Assembly (NCBI GenBank): GCA_029959195.1
Contig: CP114117.1
Span: forward strand, 992,001-1,056,000
From: Dictyophora rubrovolvata
Taxonomy: Eukaryota; Basidiomycota; Agaricomycetes; Phallales; Phallaceae
Length of the DNA stretch: 64,000 bases
Reading direction: 5' to 3'
The notes below the pieces were generated by a model. It had not been told where the DNA came from. It saw nothing but the letters and a program-made list of their open reading frames with translations, and made no database searches. Of the stretch, positions 1-12,032 are shown piece after piece (positions within the stretch are counted from its first letter, which is position 1; every line of letters starts with the position of its first letter). Position numbers and translations under genes: made by a program.

Positions 1-808
1 CCGTCTATCTCGATGCTTGGGCTGGTACCAAGTGTTGCCTCGCATAAGTCAGTTACGAATTTGGAACACATTCGGACCATCTGGGCTGGCGAGCAACGCA
101 TATCAACGACACCCGTATCTTGTGGAACGTCCATCGGAGATTCCCTAAGCGCACGAGATAATGCAATATGTTGCTCCGCAATGAGACGAACACCTATACG
201 ATTCCGTATAGCTTGATCCAGAAACTTTGATATTTCGATAGATGACATGTATCTCGAACATTCCTGAAATCTTGGTAATATTAAAATGAAGGGAAAGACT
301 GCAAAACTACCATGCATACATACCCTCTAGCCATGGTCGGTATATCATTGGCATGATCCGTAACGATACCCTCCAGCTTCTGAGTGAACTTCCAGTTATC
401 CTCCATATTCCGCACAGCGGGATATGTGGCCAGTGCTTCAAACGTTTCTCTGTACGCCCTCAATGTCCTCGACAAAAACGGGTTCATGGTTACAATGAAA
501 GGGAGTGACTCCAACGCATGGACGCGTCGAACAAGCCGTCGGGGTATTTCAGTAAGAGCATAAGAAGCCGACTCGAGTAATGAATCTTTTGTTAATGGTG
601 AACCAAATGACAACAGTTGTTGCAACGTCAATGGACGTGGCTGTTCTTTCGAATATCGTTCGAGTAACAAAGCAAGCTCCGGAGAATCATTTACAATCGC
701 ATTCTGGGTATGGAAGAATTGCCTGGGGCTTATAACCTTCCAGCGAGTTAATCTTGAATTCCGGATTGTGCGTGATAATTGTGCAGGACCGTAGGCGTTG
801 GCAAACAT
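1..808 (-). CDS. Mitochondrial pyruvate/branched-chain dehydrogenase kinase, partial (C-terminus beyond left edge)
   Basis: Members of this family phosphorylate and switch off pyruvate or branched-chain ketoacid dehydrogenase in the mitochondrial matrix. Two exons are visible, 808-324 and 270 to below 1, joined by a GT-AG intron. The protein has the all-helical BCDHK/PDK N-terminal domain: SPRQFFHTQNAI, then PRRLVRRVHALESLPFIV, then FLDQAIRNRIGVRLIAEQHI. The wording around LPFIVTMNP is closer to BCKD kinase and yeast Pkp1 than to classical PDK. I start at the ATG at 808, not at an in-frame GTG at 847; this gives an Arg-rich N-terminus suited to mitochondrial import. The GHKL ATPase domain would lie outside the window. 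Which dehydrogenase it acts on cannot be told. Confidence 0.85.
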
Positions 809-1152
809 GATTTGGGCTATACCAAACGCATGTGTGACCACAGCCACTGTTAAAAAATAGTCGTCATACTAAACAAGGGTCTGTCTGCTACATCACGCGC
901 TCAACGTCACAGCTACCCACACAGAAATTTGAATAAACGGATGTACTATTGCAAACCAGAAAATGGAAGTACAGCTCAATCGAAATGGAATAATAGTTAT
1001 ACCCAAGGTCATGCACATTTTAAATTTACCATACATAACACAGACGTTGAAGGGAAGAGAAAAAAGTATAAAGAAGTGAGAAAGTGTATAATTACTCTTG
1101 TCTAGAATAAGTCATTTTTTAGTTCGACTGTTCGCTTGAGAAAAGTGTAAAC
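809..1152. other. Intergenic, kinase promoter and RSP5 3' region
   Basis: 344 bases between the start of the dehydrogenase kinase and the stop codon of the RSP5 gene; both genes read leftward. It is AT-rich with no convincing reading frame. It should hold the 3' end of the RSP5 transcript and the promoter of the kinase. Confidence 0.6.
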
Positions 1153-4100
1153 TCACCCAAATCCGACTGTTTCTTCAACAGCCAGTGTTAATTTCTGCTC
1201 CAAGGTTTGGTAATCTTTGTAAGGTGGCAGATCGATCTAACGGGCGTCGCTATTAGATGAAAAAGAGCGCGAGACAAACCAGATACTTACCCTGTTGAAG
1301 CAGGTATGACTCTTGGGTAACTGAGAAGGATCACCCGACTTTTCAATTGTAAATCTTCTAGGTCCGTCGGATCCTTGCAAATCTTTGAAACCATTGACAG
1401 GGATACGAGATGTTCCGGTAGCAAACTGTAAGAGACGGGATTTGCGTTCGGGAGGCCAGCTTCTAACACACTTCCAGAACCATTGAATAACTTCGTCATT
1501 CATTTCATAGCCACGATAGTCGGTGAACTTGGTCCAGTCATCACTGCAACCGCGAAATCAGAACAAACTTAAGACTTCGAAGTTTGCAAAAGACTTACAC
1601 ATCAATTTCTGACATGCCACCGATGAGCAACTCCAATTCGCGCTCATCAAAAACGTTGATGAGATCTTGGGGGATAAGTTCGCTGTAACCAGACAAAAAG
1701 GCATCAAACTGCTCCTTGACACGTTTCGAGATACGGTGCTCGACAATGAGACTGAGCAAAAAAATTATCAGTCTATAAAGGGATATGCGCATTGGATGAG
1801 ATACGTACTCGACGTATTCTTTCTTATTCTCTTCTGTAACAGTAATCTCACTGCCACCAAGTTTAAGGTCAATAGTGACTAGTTCCCCAAATCTATCCTC
1901 GGTAGTGGTGAAGGTCTCGTCAATGACATCTGTGATGTCATTTTCGCTACGAAAAGCGGTGTCAACTATCTTCTCGCATAATAAAGAGGTGGTCACTTAC
2001 ATCATCCACGTCAAACCGCGGAATAATTCAACATCGACGCTCTCCAGATCGCTCAAGTTAATCTTTTTCTTCAGAATCATCTTGTAGAAACTGGCAATGA
2101 AATACGCGTCCAAAAATCGACGGTGGAAAATGGCGAGTCCCATGCAGCGGCCAATGAACTTGAAGTAATTAAGATGCTCGGGATTAACGCTCGAAGCTGG
2201 GTTTATTTGGAGGGTATAGTTATCATGAGCTGAATATTCAAATAAACAATAGAAAGGATTAAACATTTCATGGGAAAGGAGGAAGAAGAATTCTCTGAAA
2301 AATGGCAGTTCATCATTTATGACCTCGACGAGAGAATGAAATTGAGATACCTGGATAGACCACCATAATCTAAACCGTCTTCACCGTCGAATTTGATCAT
2401 CAACCTCTTCTTGAGGTCATTCGGCGTTTGACGCATAATTTCGGCATAACTGTCCTCGAAGATATGGTTACGTCTAACCTTGATTTGACAGTTGCCAGGT
2501 TGGGCACGCATAGCAGGCTGACTTCGGAAATAAATAAGCTTCCTACGGAAGTCACGTTTGTATTGAGGCACATTCTGATCCAGACTTGAAGGCAATCTCG
2601 GATCGTCCCAAGTGGTAGTCTTCGTGTTATGATCCACGAAATAGACACGAGCCGTGGATGTCAGCCGCATTTCCCATCCCGATGGAAGAGGTCCGAGTTG
2701 TGATATGGACTGCGGTTGCATAGTGACATTGTTGCCATTTGGTCCCATAACACGAATGACCGTCTGTCGACGAGGGTCAACCCATGTGGTAGTTCGGGTA
2801 TTGTGATCCACATAGTACGGCCTTCCTTCCGGAGTGTAACGTTCTTCCCAACCAGCCGGCAAAGGTGTAGCAGCCGTTGTAGTTTGGGTGGCTTGAGCAC
2901 CGACAACCGCAGGACCGGTGGCGGCGGCTCCGGGAATAGACTGAGTAGAAGCGTGGGCAGCGTTATTATTAGTATCTTCCAGAAGGTCGTCAGCCAGAAT
3001 ACGCCGACTGTGTTGTTCTCGGGCAGCATTGGTGTTCTCAGCCTGAGTTGCGGCGGCGGTTGTTTGACTCATTGCAGGTCGCACCCAAGTAGTAGTACGG
3101 GTGTTGTGATCTACGTAATATGTGCGAGCAAGGTGGTCAACTCGTCGTTCCCAGCCGGAAGGAAGAGGTCCATATTGATCTTCGTAAGGACTGAAATTAC
3201 GTTGGGCTGGGTTTGCCGGCGGGGCGGCGCCAACGGGTGGGATAGCAGCGGCTTGAGGGGGCTGTGTTTGAATACCTGAGAGAGACTCAGAAGCCGGTGT
3301 GTGGTCGCTGGGTGCAACACCGGCCTGGGCCGAAAGCTGGGTACCGAAACTATCCGTCGGATTCACTTGAGTGCTAACAGGTCGAGAAGCTTCGGGCGTT
3401 GTCACGGACGAAGACGCCGCTGAAAGAGGGTTATTTGTCGTGCTCGGCGTTAAAGATATATGTGACGCATTGAGAGTAAGATCTCCTAAAGCGGGGGTGA
3501 TACCCGAGGCTTGAGACGGTCCAGGGTTACTAATCGGAGTTGAGGTATTGGTAGATAAACATAAAATAAGTTTTCCATGAACAACCAGGTTATCGTTGGA
3601 CTTTTTCAGGTCGAGCGTAAGCATTTCTAATTCCGGGCGAGTTGGATGCACGTATAGTGGGCGGAACTGCGTAAATATAACTACTCACCATGTCCTCCCA
3701 GTTCAAGATCCAGAATATCGTTGACGCGCAAATTGACAACACCCAGAAATCCTTGATCCCGTCGCTTAAACTTGCGCTGATCGAATATTTGAATCGCAAG
3801 AACGGACGAGTCTTTCACGTTGCTAAGCGGCAATGTCAGCGTATGGTAGGAAAAGAGAGGGAGATGATGAACAAACATATCGAAATTTTCATTCCAATAC
3901 GGATTGAGAGTCTTCCTAATCACACTAGTAGTGTGAGTTTGCTCCGCATCAACCGTAATAACAGCAAATGGATCCGGAAGCCTGAAAACATCCCGTTTCG
4001 AAAGACCATCGGCGGCGACAACTGCAATTACTTGTAAGAAACACTACTGAAGACACAAAATGACATTGGAGCATACCGGTAACTCTGATCTTCCTGGTCC

Positions 4101-4181
4101 TATAAAAACATCGTTTAGATGCGCCTTAGATTATAGTTTGTCAGTCATTGCTTACTGATTTGGATTTGTATTCGTGGGCAT
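1153..4181 (-). CDS. RSP5: Rsp5/NEDD4-type HECT E3 ubiquitin ligase
   Basis: The enzyme takes ubiquitin from an E2 onto its catalytic cysteine and passes it to substrates, mostly membrane transporters and endocytic adaptors, recruited through PY motifs. Domain order is complete: an N-terminal C2 domain ([15 protein letters not shown] start), three WW domains each ending near [11 protein letters not shown] or a close variant, then a HECT domain with [20 protein letters not shown] and the active-site loop [15 protein letters not shown]. The C-terminus reads [10 protein letters not shown]. The first coding exon is only 26 bases (4156-4181) and joins at 4099; the last is split after HTCFNR. All elements expected for catalysis are present. 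A long frame on the opposite strand at 2716-3279 is a shadow. Ser/Thr/Pro-rich linkers separate C2 and WW1. Confidence 0.96.
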
Positions 4182-5564
4182 AGTCCTAAAATAAACAAAT
4201 AATTCACTTCCACGAGTGAAACCAAAAAACAAAAGACAAAGAGGAAAGAGGGCAGAATAAAGACGATTTCAAGAAGGAAGTGAAAGTGAAAGACAAAGAG
4301 GAGAGCGACGTGAGAGAACCGGTCACGTAATACCGCCAACGCTTTTCCATCGGAGTCATATTTGATGACAAATGGGGAACAGCCTCAAGTGTCACAGCCT
4401 CTTTCGACGATGATTACTGTACATTGTTTATTTTTTATTTTTTATTTTATCACTGAAGGCAGTCCCCAACGCCCGCGCATTATGGCGACGATAACGACCT
4501 TATGGGGTTTTTCTGGCAGCGGCCTGTCTACCTGTTGCAAATGGGGCAATATTGGATACATCCCGCTGATTGATGGGCATTACATCCTAGCCAAGCGACG
4601 CAATAATCGGAATCGTGCACAAAAGTAAACTTGGGGCTTTACAGCTTTGTTTCCAAGGCATTACTATAATGTACTTCTCGAATTTTCCACAAGTCCACTC
4701 GTTAACATGTCATTGCATAGCCATTCCAGCTTCCTGGCGCCCCAGTCGCTGCGCCATCAACGTCAACATCAAGGATCATACGATTTGTCATTTGTGACAT
4801 TTTGATTGCCCCCCAGCCTAGGCTATCTACTTGAGAAGGCCCTCACATCGATGCTCCTCTGGTTCGTTGGAGCTGCCTTAGAATATCCGCGTCGTGTGAC
4901 AAGGATACTAGACCTACCAAACTGAAGCGCTCAAGCAGCCGTACTGTTGATTATGGTTTCTCCAGGATTTGTGACCTTGGTCTAGGTAGTCAAAGCAAAA
5001 GCCATCTACAAGCCCTTTGGACACTGAGAGGTTGTGTTATATCAAATACTTCAACAACGGTGATTTAGTTCCTTTGGTAAATTTGAGCTGATCAAAAATC
5101 GAGCACTAGGTATATGGGCAAAGCACGAAGATTAGATTTTGTTTGGTACGGCATGCTGGGGTCCTCCGGTCTCGTGCAAAATTAAGATACTCCGATCACG
5201 GCAGGGAATATATCAGTAATACATCTCCATGCCGGGTGTCCCGAAGGAACAGCCCTTGTGGTGCACTGGCTTACTGACACTTCCAACTCGGTGTATATAC
5301 TATACTAATATTTCACATTCACAAACAATCACAGATGTTGATGGCATGTGCAATGCGATGTTATCTCAACGGTTACCATAGAGCAATAAATGCTACAAAA
5401 GTTTCCGGCGATTACCAACTTGAATAGAGACTACCGTTAAATCGCCGAAGTCACGATATTCTTTTGAAGCCAGCGAAGTCTGCCCATTCGAAAAAGTAGC
5501 GTGAGCCCTTTCATACCGCAAGACGACAACATGTAATATGGCACATATTGCTTGTATGGTTTAT
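4182..5564. other. Intergenic, no gene recognised
   Basis: 1.38 kb between the RSP5 start codon and the 3' end of the small IF1-like gene. Short frames occur on both strands, but none has splice-supported continuation or a recognisable motif. The part next to 4182 should be the RSP5 promoter and leader; a T-rich run lies near 4430-4450. Confidence 0.5.
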
Positions 5565-5942
5565 CTAATGCTCGCCGCTTGTTGTAGCATAACGATCTTC
5601 CAAATCTTCTTGACCTCCGAATCCTCCTTCAAAGTCTCTGTCTCGTTCGCGGGCGGTGGCATTTTCTTCAGATTCTTTGGTACGTTTTTCTTCTACCAGC
5701 AGATCGTTTTTAAGAGCCTCCAATTGTGCTCTTTCCTAATTACCCCAACACACCAAAAATCTACAACCTTATCGCACATGATACAACAAGCGCACCTTCT
5801 CCCTAATATATCGTGCTTCCTCACTTTGCTCCTTGGCTTTCCACGTGGGATCCTGGCGCCAGTCAGGTTTAGAGTTCAATGTTCAAACACCCGTTTTGTA
5901 CGAATCAAATACCTGAGCTGTCACTCCGCTGAATGTGGACAT
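5565..5942 (-). CDS. Small IF1-like protein (F1-ATPase inhibitor family), 85 aa, three exons
   Basis: Exons 5942-5913, 5852-5796 and 5735-5565 join in frame through two GT-AG introns and encode 85 residues. The middle, WKAKEQSEEARYIREK followed by ERAQLEALKNDL, lines up with the inhibitory helix of mitochondrial IF1 (animal form roughly FGKREQAEEERYFR then EQLAALK). IF1 binds the F1-ATPase under acidic conditions and blocks wasteful ATP hydrolysis. The C-terminal third is acidic and Gly-rich (RDFEGGFGGQEDLEDRY), unlike the coiled-coil tail of animal IF1. The N-terminus MSTFSGVTAQ is not an obvious mitochondrial presequence, so an upstream leader exon may be missing. No single frame covers it, so simple ORF calling would miss it. 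I am confident that it is a gene and moderately confident of the family. Confidence 0.6.
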
Positions 5943-8685
5943 CGAAGGTGGAAGTAAACAAAGTAAATTACACAGAGCCGGCAAGCGGAACCAACGAATT
6001 AGTGACGTAGCTGGACAAATGCAAGTCACATGACCTGGTTACACAGCCGTACATAGCTAATAATAGATTCAAGTTATAGCACGTAGTATAAAATCCTTCA
6101 TAAATTCAAAGCTTTTAGGTATGAAAACTACTTTGAAAAGTTGACTGCAGCCAGGTCATACACTCTATATATGCTCAAAAGCAGAAGCAGGAAAGTAGTG
6201 GTCACACTTAAGAGAGTTGACTATAGAAACTCTGACATCCCCTGGCATACTCACTGCGACGACAACTCACTTATTCGTGTTGATTATCAAGCTTCAGACA
6301 TAAAAGAGTATTTGAAAAATAAAGCGCAGCGGTATTATCTCTGACCTATATCGTGGTGATTCTATCGACCAGAGGGGAAACGCAATCTCGAACTTTGACG
6401 GTCAATATTTTTGAACTCCCATGACATGGATGTCATATCATGTGTGGAACGCAAGGACTGGTGACAATGTTCGACGTATCTATGAATGTTTTATTTCAAA
6501 CAAGTTTATATTTGGGTCTATCATCTACAGGTGGCAGGACCGATCCGAGTGCCTTGTCTAGATCTGGTCCACCATTATTCGTGGTTCTTGGTTCTTAATT
6601 TGCACGTTTTTTATTTCATATCGGCGAATTTGTGATGAATTACCCGTGTTCTCATAGTAAACTCCACAAGAACAGCCAGTCAAATACGGCGATAGGGATG
6701 GAGGGCAGTGGTATGTTACAAGACCGGACCCGAAAACATCACAGAGACGTAAGTAGCTTTCAATGTCTTGTCTATATAAAGTGTATACGTATACATTTCC
6801 GAGGCCAGCTAGAGAAGAAGCCGCGATTATTTTTACAAAGTACCCCGCACACGAACTCAAGTCCACCCACCAGGGATTGTAAATTGCCACTGTTCTCGAA
6901 CACGGTCTTTGATATTTGGCGAAAAATTTAATGACGAAGTCTTGCTGATTCCTCTACGATAGGAAGCTTGTGATCATCGATCCCCGATTATCGTGGCTTC
7001 ATTTTTTTTCTGACGTTCTTGGTTTTTCAATGGCTAGAGGATTGAATACCCGATTATGGGACTTCCTGGCTTACTTACTCTCATTCGGCCAACAAACCTG
7101 AGTGTGCATATCCTGTATTACTTTGAGAATGTGACTCGGCATCGCATGTAAAATTTTATCTGACGCTCATGGTCTGTTGGCTATATAAACTCGACCCGTT
7201 ACACTGCCTAGTCCTTATAGTTCTCTTAAGACACTTCCACCCCCGGGTGGGCGCATCGCGCTTCTTGTAAGGACGGCGGTGACTTGGTAAGTCACTTCCT
7301 TGAATTCCAACGATACGCAGAACCCATTCTGAAGTCACCGTTAGCCTTTAAAGCAGTGCGTAAACATCCATGCGTGGGTGGAAATCTTACTCGTATTTGC
7401 ACCGTGTGAGTCACGTTCCCCTTTCTCAAAAAAGAGATGTTCATATCGATTGACTCGCCTAGTTTTATTGGTTTAACCATCGACAGTATGTTTATTCCTG
7501 TCATTCAAGTCTACGAGCTTCATAGTCCGCAACAGGTCTCTACTCAATCTGCACTTACGGGCATGGACTATTTACATTTGTTGTTAATAACTTTAATTCC
7601 CCTCTTTTCATGGGAGTGTGGAGTAGAAAACTTATCATTCGAGTTCTTCTATTCCGACTCGGTCATTCGGACATCTGGCAAGTGGTGACATTGTCATTTG
7701 GTGAATTATCACCGAGTGGGTATCACGCTTAGGCCCCGCATTATAACGCTTCATGTATGTAGGGTAGCGATGTTTTTCGTACGACCGTGCTCGTCTGATT
7801 GGTCCTAATTTCTATATACCGTTTATCGGTCATGTACGGGCAATTGTTTTGTTGTACACTTTTGTGGCGTGTTGTGATCATGTGAATGACATACGAAGTT
7901 TTTTGGAAACTCTAGATTATCCGGGGGAAGCCATATTACTTGACAGCTGCAGTCAGTGGACCAAGCAAATGATAAAGGTTACAATCGATCGGGAGCCGGG
8001 GCTCTACCCCAACATAAATTATTTTTTTTCATTTATGCCCCCATACCCAATTCGACGTCGCAACCGCAGTGCATCAAAAATCGCTAACATATCTTAACTT
8101 TAACTTTAACTCAAAAAAAAAAAACCGCTCAAATTTGATCTTTATTCACATTGTTATTGAAACACCAAATTTTGGGAATATGTTAAGGAACAAATTTGCT
8201 AACAATAGAAAGAAACTGAGCTTGGGAAGTTCACATTGTATTCGTGAGCTCATTTTCTAAGTTTGATGATACTAATAAATGGACGTTCCTACGCAGCGCT
8301 ATGCTGCATATACATATAAAATATTTACATGTCCTATTCCTTTGCACGATATATTTGATTTACATTGCAAGTGACAAAAGTGTAGTGAGCAAAGAAATTC
8401 AACATCTTTCTGAACGCCAGAATCTTCGATATCGTGTACGTGTATTTGGGACACAGACTTCGCGTGTGTGCGTGTTATGAAGATGCTTGGAATTATTAAC
8501 GTAGAACAATAGATGTAACTTACAATAAGCAAAACACTGCTTAAGAAAATGACTGTGACCGAAAAACTGCGTATGCCTAATGAAATGCCGCGAAAGAAAA
8601 TAACCAATCTTCCCACAAAGAGCCTGAAGCCATTGATAGTGGCCGATTAAAATAGAGCTGTCCCGATAACGTGGCCTTTTGGGTC
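5943..8685. other. Gene-poor stretch, no gene recognised
   Basis: 2.7 kb without a frame I can support, between the IF1-like gene and the stop codon of the GH47 gene. Frames of 60-110 codons exist (for example 6558-6890 minus, 7437-7688 plus), but none matches a family or has clear exon partners. A short tandem repeat followed by a run of A lies at 8094-8124. It could be regulatory, a non-coding RNA locus, or decayed repeat; the sequence does not decide. Confidence 0.5.
8094..8124 (+). repeat. (TTAACT)x3 followed by A12
   Basis: Three perfect TTAACT units (8094-8111), one C, then twelve A (8113-8124). It lies in the gene-poor stretch. Tandem units next to an A-run can mark the 3' end of a retroposed copy, but no coding relic is seen beside it. 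Confidence 0.7.
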
Positions 8686-10996
8686 CTATGACTTGATACG
8701 GTGCGTCTTCTTTTCCCAGTCTCGCCAATCGAAAATCGGGAGGGGATGTGCTTCTGTGTTCAAAACAAATGACGACATAGGAATCAAGTCTTGGTCTAGA
8801 GCTAGAAGATAAGCGTATTTCACGGTCTCTGCTAGGAAATAGCTGTTTTGTTCGGATGTATATGAACATCAACGTTGCAGAGAACTACACACGAAAGGAT
8901 GATTACAGACCTGGGCATGCTTTCTTCCAGAACTGGGGTTTCAGAATTAAGTCTAATCGCTGTTGCGAAACCACTCGACGTTCGTGTATTTCTTGCGATA
9001 GAATCCCATATTTGCCAGCCTCGATCTCGCCACTTGGGATCTCCTGTCGTCCGATAAAGTACAAATATTGATTCTAGGGTCTTAATATTGTTACATGTCA
9101 GAAAAATAATATGTGCGAATGATAAAGAGAGACAAACCTCTGGACGAAGGAGGTATGTATCCTGCCCAATATAATAGTCTAAATCCACGCCCGTCGTTTC
9201 CATTACGGTAGGATCACTCAAACCAGGTGGTTTACCTCCTGGACGGTCCATCGAGTTCCATTCATCAACGTGCGTCATCCATCGTCCGCGTTTCTTGGCT
9301 TCCCTTATTAGTGCGGATCGATTTTGCTTGCCTTGTAATTCTTGTTCCTGCAGAAACCATTGTTTAACCCAAACGCTTTCAGGGCCCAAACCACTTGGTC
9401 GTTCTGCATACATCAACCAACAGGAATGTCCGAGACCCTCTGCCGCCCACATATGCAACTCTCGATGAGCAGGCGACATAACACTACTAGGAAGGGTTTT
9501 TGCTCCTAGAGCAAGCAGCCCCGGCAAAAAGCAAGAAAGATGTTCAAACTTCCCGGAGGGATCCCCTCTTCCGTTTACGTCCGTGACATATAGTAACTGG
9601 CGATTTGGGGACAGATACAACAGATTATCAATGACCCCAGACATTGATGACATATCTGTAATATACAAGACAGGCGTGAGCTACACTCCGAGAGACAATG
9701 GTCGTTTCAGACTCACACAGTTCGGCAAGTTTCGTTTCCGTTTGATTGCTGAGAAGATACTGCTTAAGTAAATACTCGTACTAGAATCATTTCAGTCCCG
9801 GGTGGCACATAAATATAAAGTGTACCAGGACTTACTGTGCTGTCAGCCAAAGCTCCGATAGAAAACACGTCTATAGACTTTCAGTTTCTTTTGGTCTTGG
9901 TAGGAACCAATACACTGACCACTTGATGGTGAGCCTGTAACAACACTAAATACTGTGGGCCACATATGATTATGAGCTGATTGAGCTTTAACTAATACGT
10001 CCATGACTTTGTCGGCCTATTCCTTAGATGGTCAGTGAGATGAAAATCGAAGATAATGAATAAAGAAAAAAATACTAACCACATTGAAGAAATCACTACG
10101 TCCCGTTAGGCGAGATAAATATTTGAACTCCATTTGACACGACCCTATTTCTGCAAGGTAGGCGGTAGGAGTCATTGATCTTGCGCCGCTATTTCAAGAC
10201 CCTTTTAATATGTCTGTCCAGTCAACATCTAACAATAATAACGCACGTCCGAGTATCAACACTATACGCTGGAAGACCGCTCTGTGTGTTGAATGCAGGT
10301 AAGAGTTGAGTTGCTAACCGTTCGGCAAGGGACAGAAGGATAGTTTCGTTGGAAAATGCATATGCTGAAAGGAAGCCCCCAATATAACGTATGGTTGTTT
10401 CGAAGAAGGGTGCCTGCCTCCCCTGCGATCATATGAATGAATTTTAACGACATGATAATTGGTAGCAAAGTCCTACTAGTGGCATTGTGAAGTCGAGGGT
10501 CGAAATATTGGCGATAGCGGAATTGAATTGTTGATCCAAGCCCATGAGAAGCATTGTATCCAGGGAATCAACCACGGTTACTCCCCAGCCATTGAAACTA
10601 AATAGATAATGGTTACAAGTCATATTATCCTGTTAAACTCACCCACTTTGCGATGCTGGAATTCGACAAAGGACGTAATTCATCAGCTGGGAAAGGAGCA
10701 TACATCATATAACCCGAATAAGCATGTAGAAAAGCTTCCTTAATGGATAATGCGCGAGAGGCCCAGAGTAATTTGGAGGCTGGGGCGAGCTCTGTGTCCT
10801 GTAAATCTAGAGGCTCTGTTCCGGCATCGGGGTTAAGTGGTCGAAAAGGTGGATACAGAGGATGGCCTGATTTGTGGTAGGAGAAAGAAATTTTCGAAGA
10901 TCCCACATTGTCGAGGGAACCGATAATAAGCAGGAGAGAGTAACCAAAGGCAAGACAGACGGAAACCCTGGCCACGCGAACTGGGGAAAAGAACAT
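8686..10996 (-). CDS. GH47 mannosyl-oligosaccharide 1,2-alpha-mannosidase
   Basis: Family GH47 enzymes trim alpha-1,2-linked mannose from N-glycans in the ER or Golgi and mark misfolded glycoproteins. The protein starts MFFSPVRVARV and carries one hydrophobic segment (VCLAFGYSLLLIIGSL), giving a type II membrane anchor. Catalytic-domain landmarks follow in order across several exons: KWFNGWGVTVVDSLDTM, FETTIRYIGGFLSAYAFSN, SGKFEHLSCFLPGLLALG, LLRPETLESIFVLYRTTGD, ESMPSYFLAETVKYAYLL, and the calcium-binding end FVLNTEAHPLPIFDW. The ETLES joint spans an intron. The last exon runs from about 8866 to the TAG at 8686. All segments needed for activity seem present. ER and Golgi members cannot be separated by eye. 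Confidence 0.93.
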
Positions 10997-12032
10997 ACTA
11001 TTAAACTGTGAATCAAACGTGGTTTAAAAGGGAACGGCATATCAAGGTAGTGTCAACAGACTGCCAAGAGATCTCGTTTTTCCCAAATCAAGACGGTCAA
11101 CCGTTTCGTCAGGCATTGAGTACTTCTGATGGCCGTATTATGGAGAATCTATGGAATATTTCTACTGGATACGTGGACAAAACGGTACTCCTTTTGACGA
11201 ACAAATACCGAAAAATGGCTTTGAAAATTAAATTAAACGTTTGTTTTTTCTTTCACGTAGAAATGCAGAGAATACCAGATGAATTGAACGGCACGGCATC
11301 GGGGCATTGAAAGTTGAAATTGATAGTGCCTAGATCATAAAGAGAAAAAAGTTCCGGGTGGTCAGCAGTTCAAAAAATGACAAAAACGAAGACAGTTCTT
11401 GCCTATTGACTGAATTAAGTGTGCGAAAATGCAAATATGCACTCGTGTGTAACATGTAGCCTTGAGCCAATTCAAATGCAAGTATTTGTAGTATCCATTG
11501 AGTATCTGACTTGAGAGGGTTGCAACGTTGAGCAGTGGCACGGACTACTGGTGAACAGCGGCGGCAACGCTGCCTTGATGGACAAATAGACTTTGTCGGG
11601 CGTCCAATACAGAGAAATTCAAAGGGAAATAACGGGCTTGTCGTTCGCTTTCGAGGAAATAAAGACGGGGATTCATGCCGGTGTTCTGAATGCGCGGAAG
11701 TAATTTTCGGGCGTCTATGGATACATAACGTCTATCGATAATATACTCAGCCTGCTGTGCGGGAAATATTTCGACCAGGTCAAAAGCTTTTTGGACTTAT
11801 GCGGCTTATGTCTGCAGACGTCATTTTCTTCTGGTTACTGGTTTAACCCTTCGAATTCTCAGCGAAAATGATCTTGATACTCATACACCAGTTTCGATAT
11901 ACGGCAAATGCGTAAAGGCAGCAAGTCGACTTGTCGAGGAAGATGTTTACGCGACGCTTCACATCAATAGTAGTGCGTTACTACAAACCACAATGTTCCG
12001 ATTCGGACGTACAATTACAAACTTAACAACAT
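10997..12032. other. Intergenic, no gene recognised
   Basis: 1.04 kb between the GH47 start and the dioxygenase stop. Frames at 11008-11310 and 11535-11741 (plus) have no recognisable motif and no exon partners. The left part should contain the GH47 promoter; the right part the dioxygenase 3' region. Confidence 0.5.

Noticed and set aside
2716-3279. 187-codon frame on the plus strand
   Set aside because: It lies opposite the WW-domain exon of RSP5 and has no family features; a shadow frame.
6558-6890. 110-codon minus-strand frame in the gene-poor stretch
   Set aside because: No recognisable motif, no exon partners and no kept pattern; likely chance.
4182-8685. Mating-type pheromone precursor or receptor locus
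   Set aside because: No CaaX-ending short peptide with the expected features and no STE3-type receptor or homeodomain gene seen.
11535-11741. 68-codon plus-strand frame with some cysteines (CRCSEC)
   Set aside because: Spacing does not form a zinc finger and no splice partners were found.
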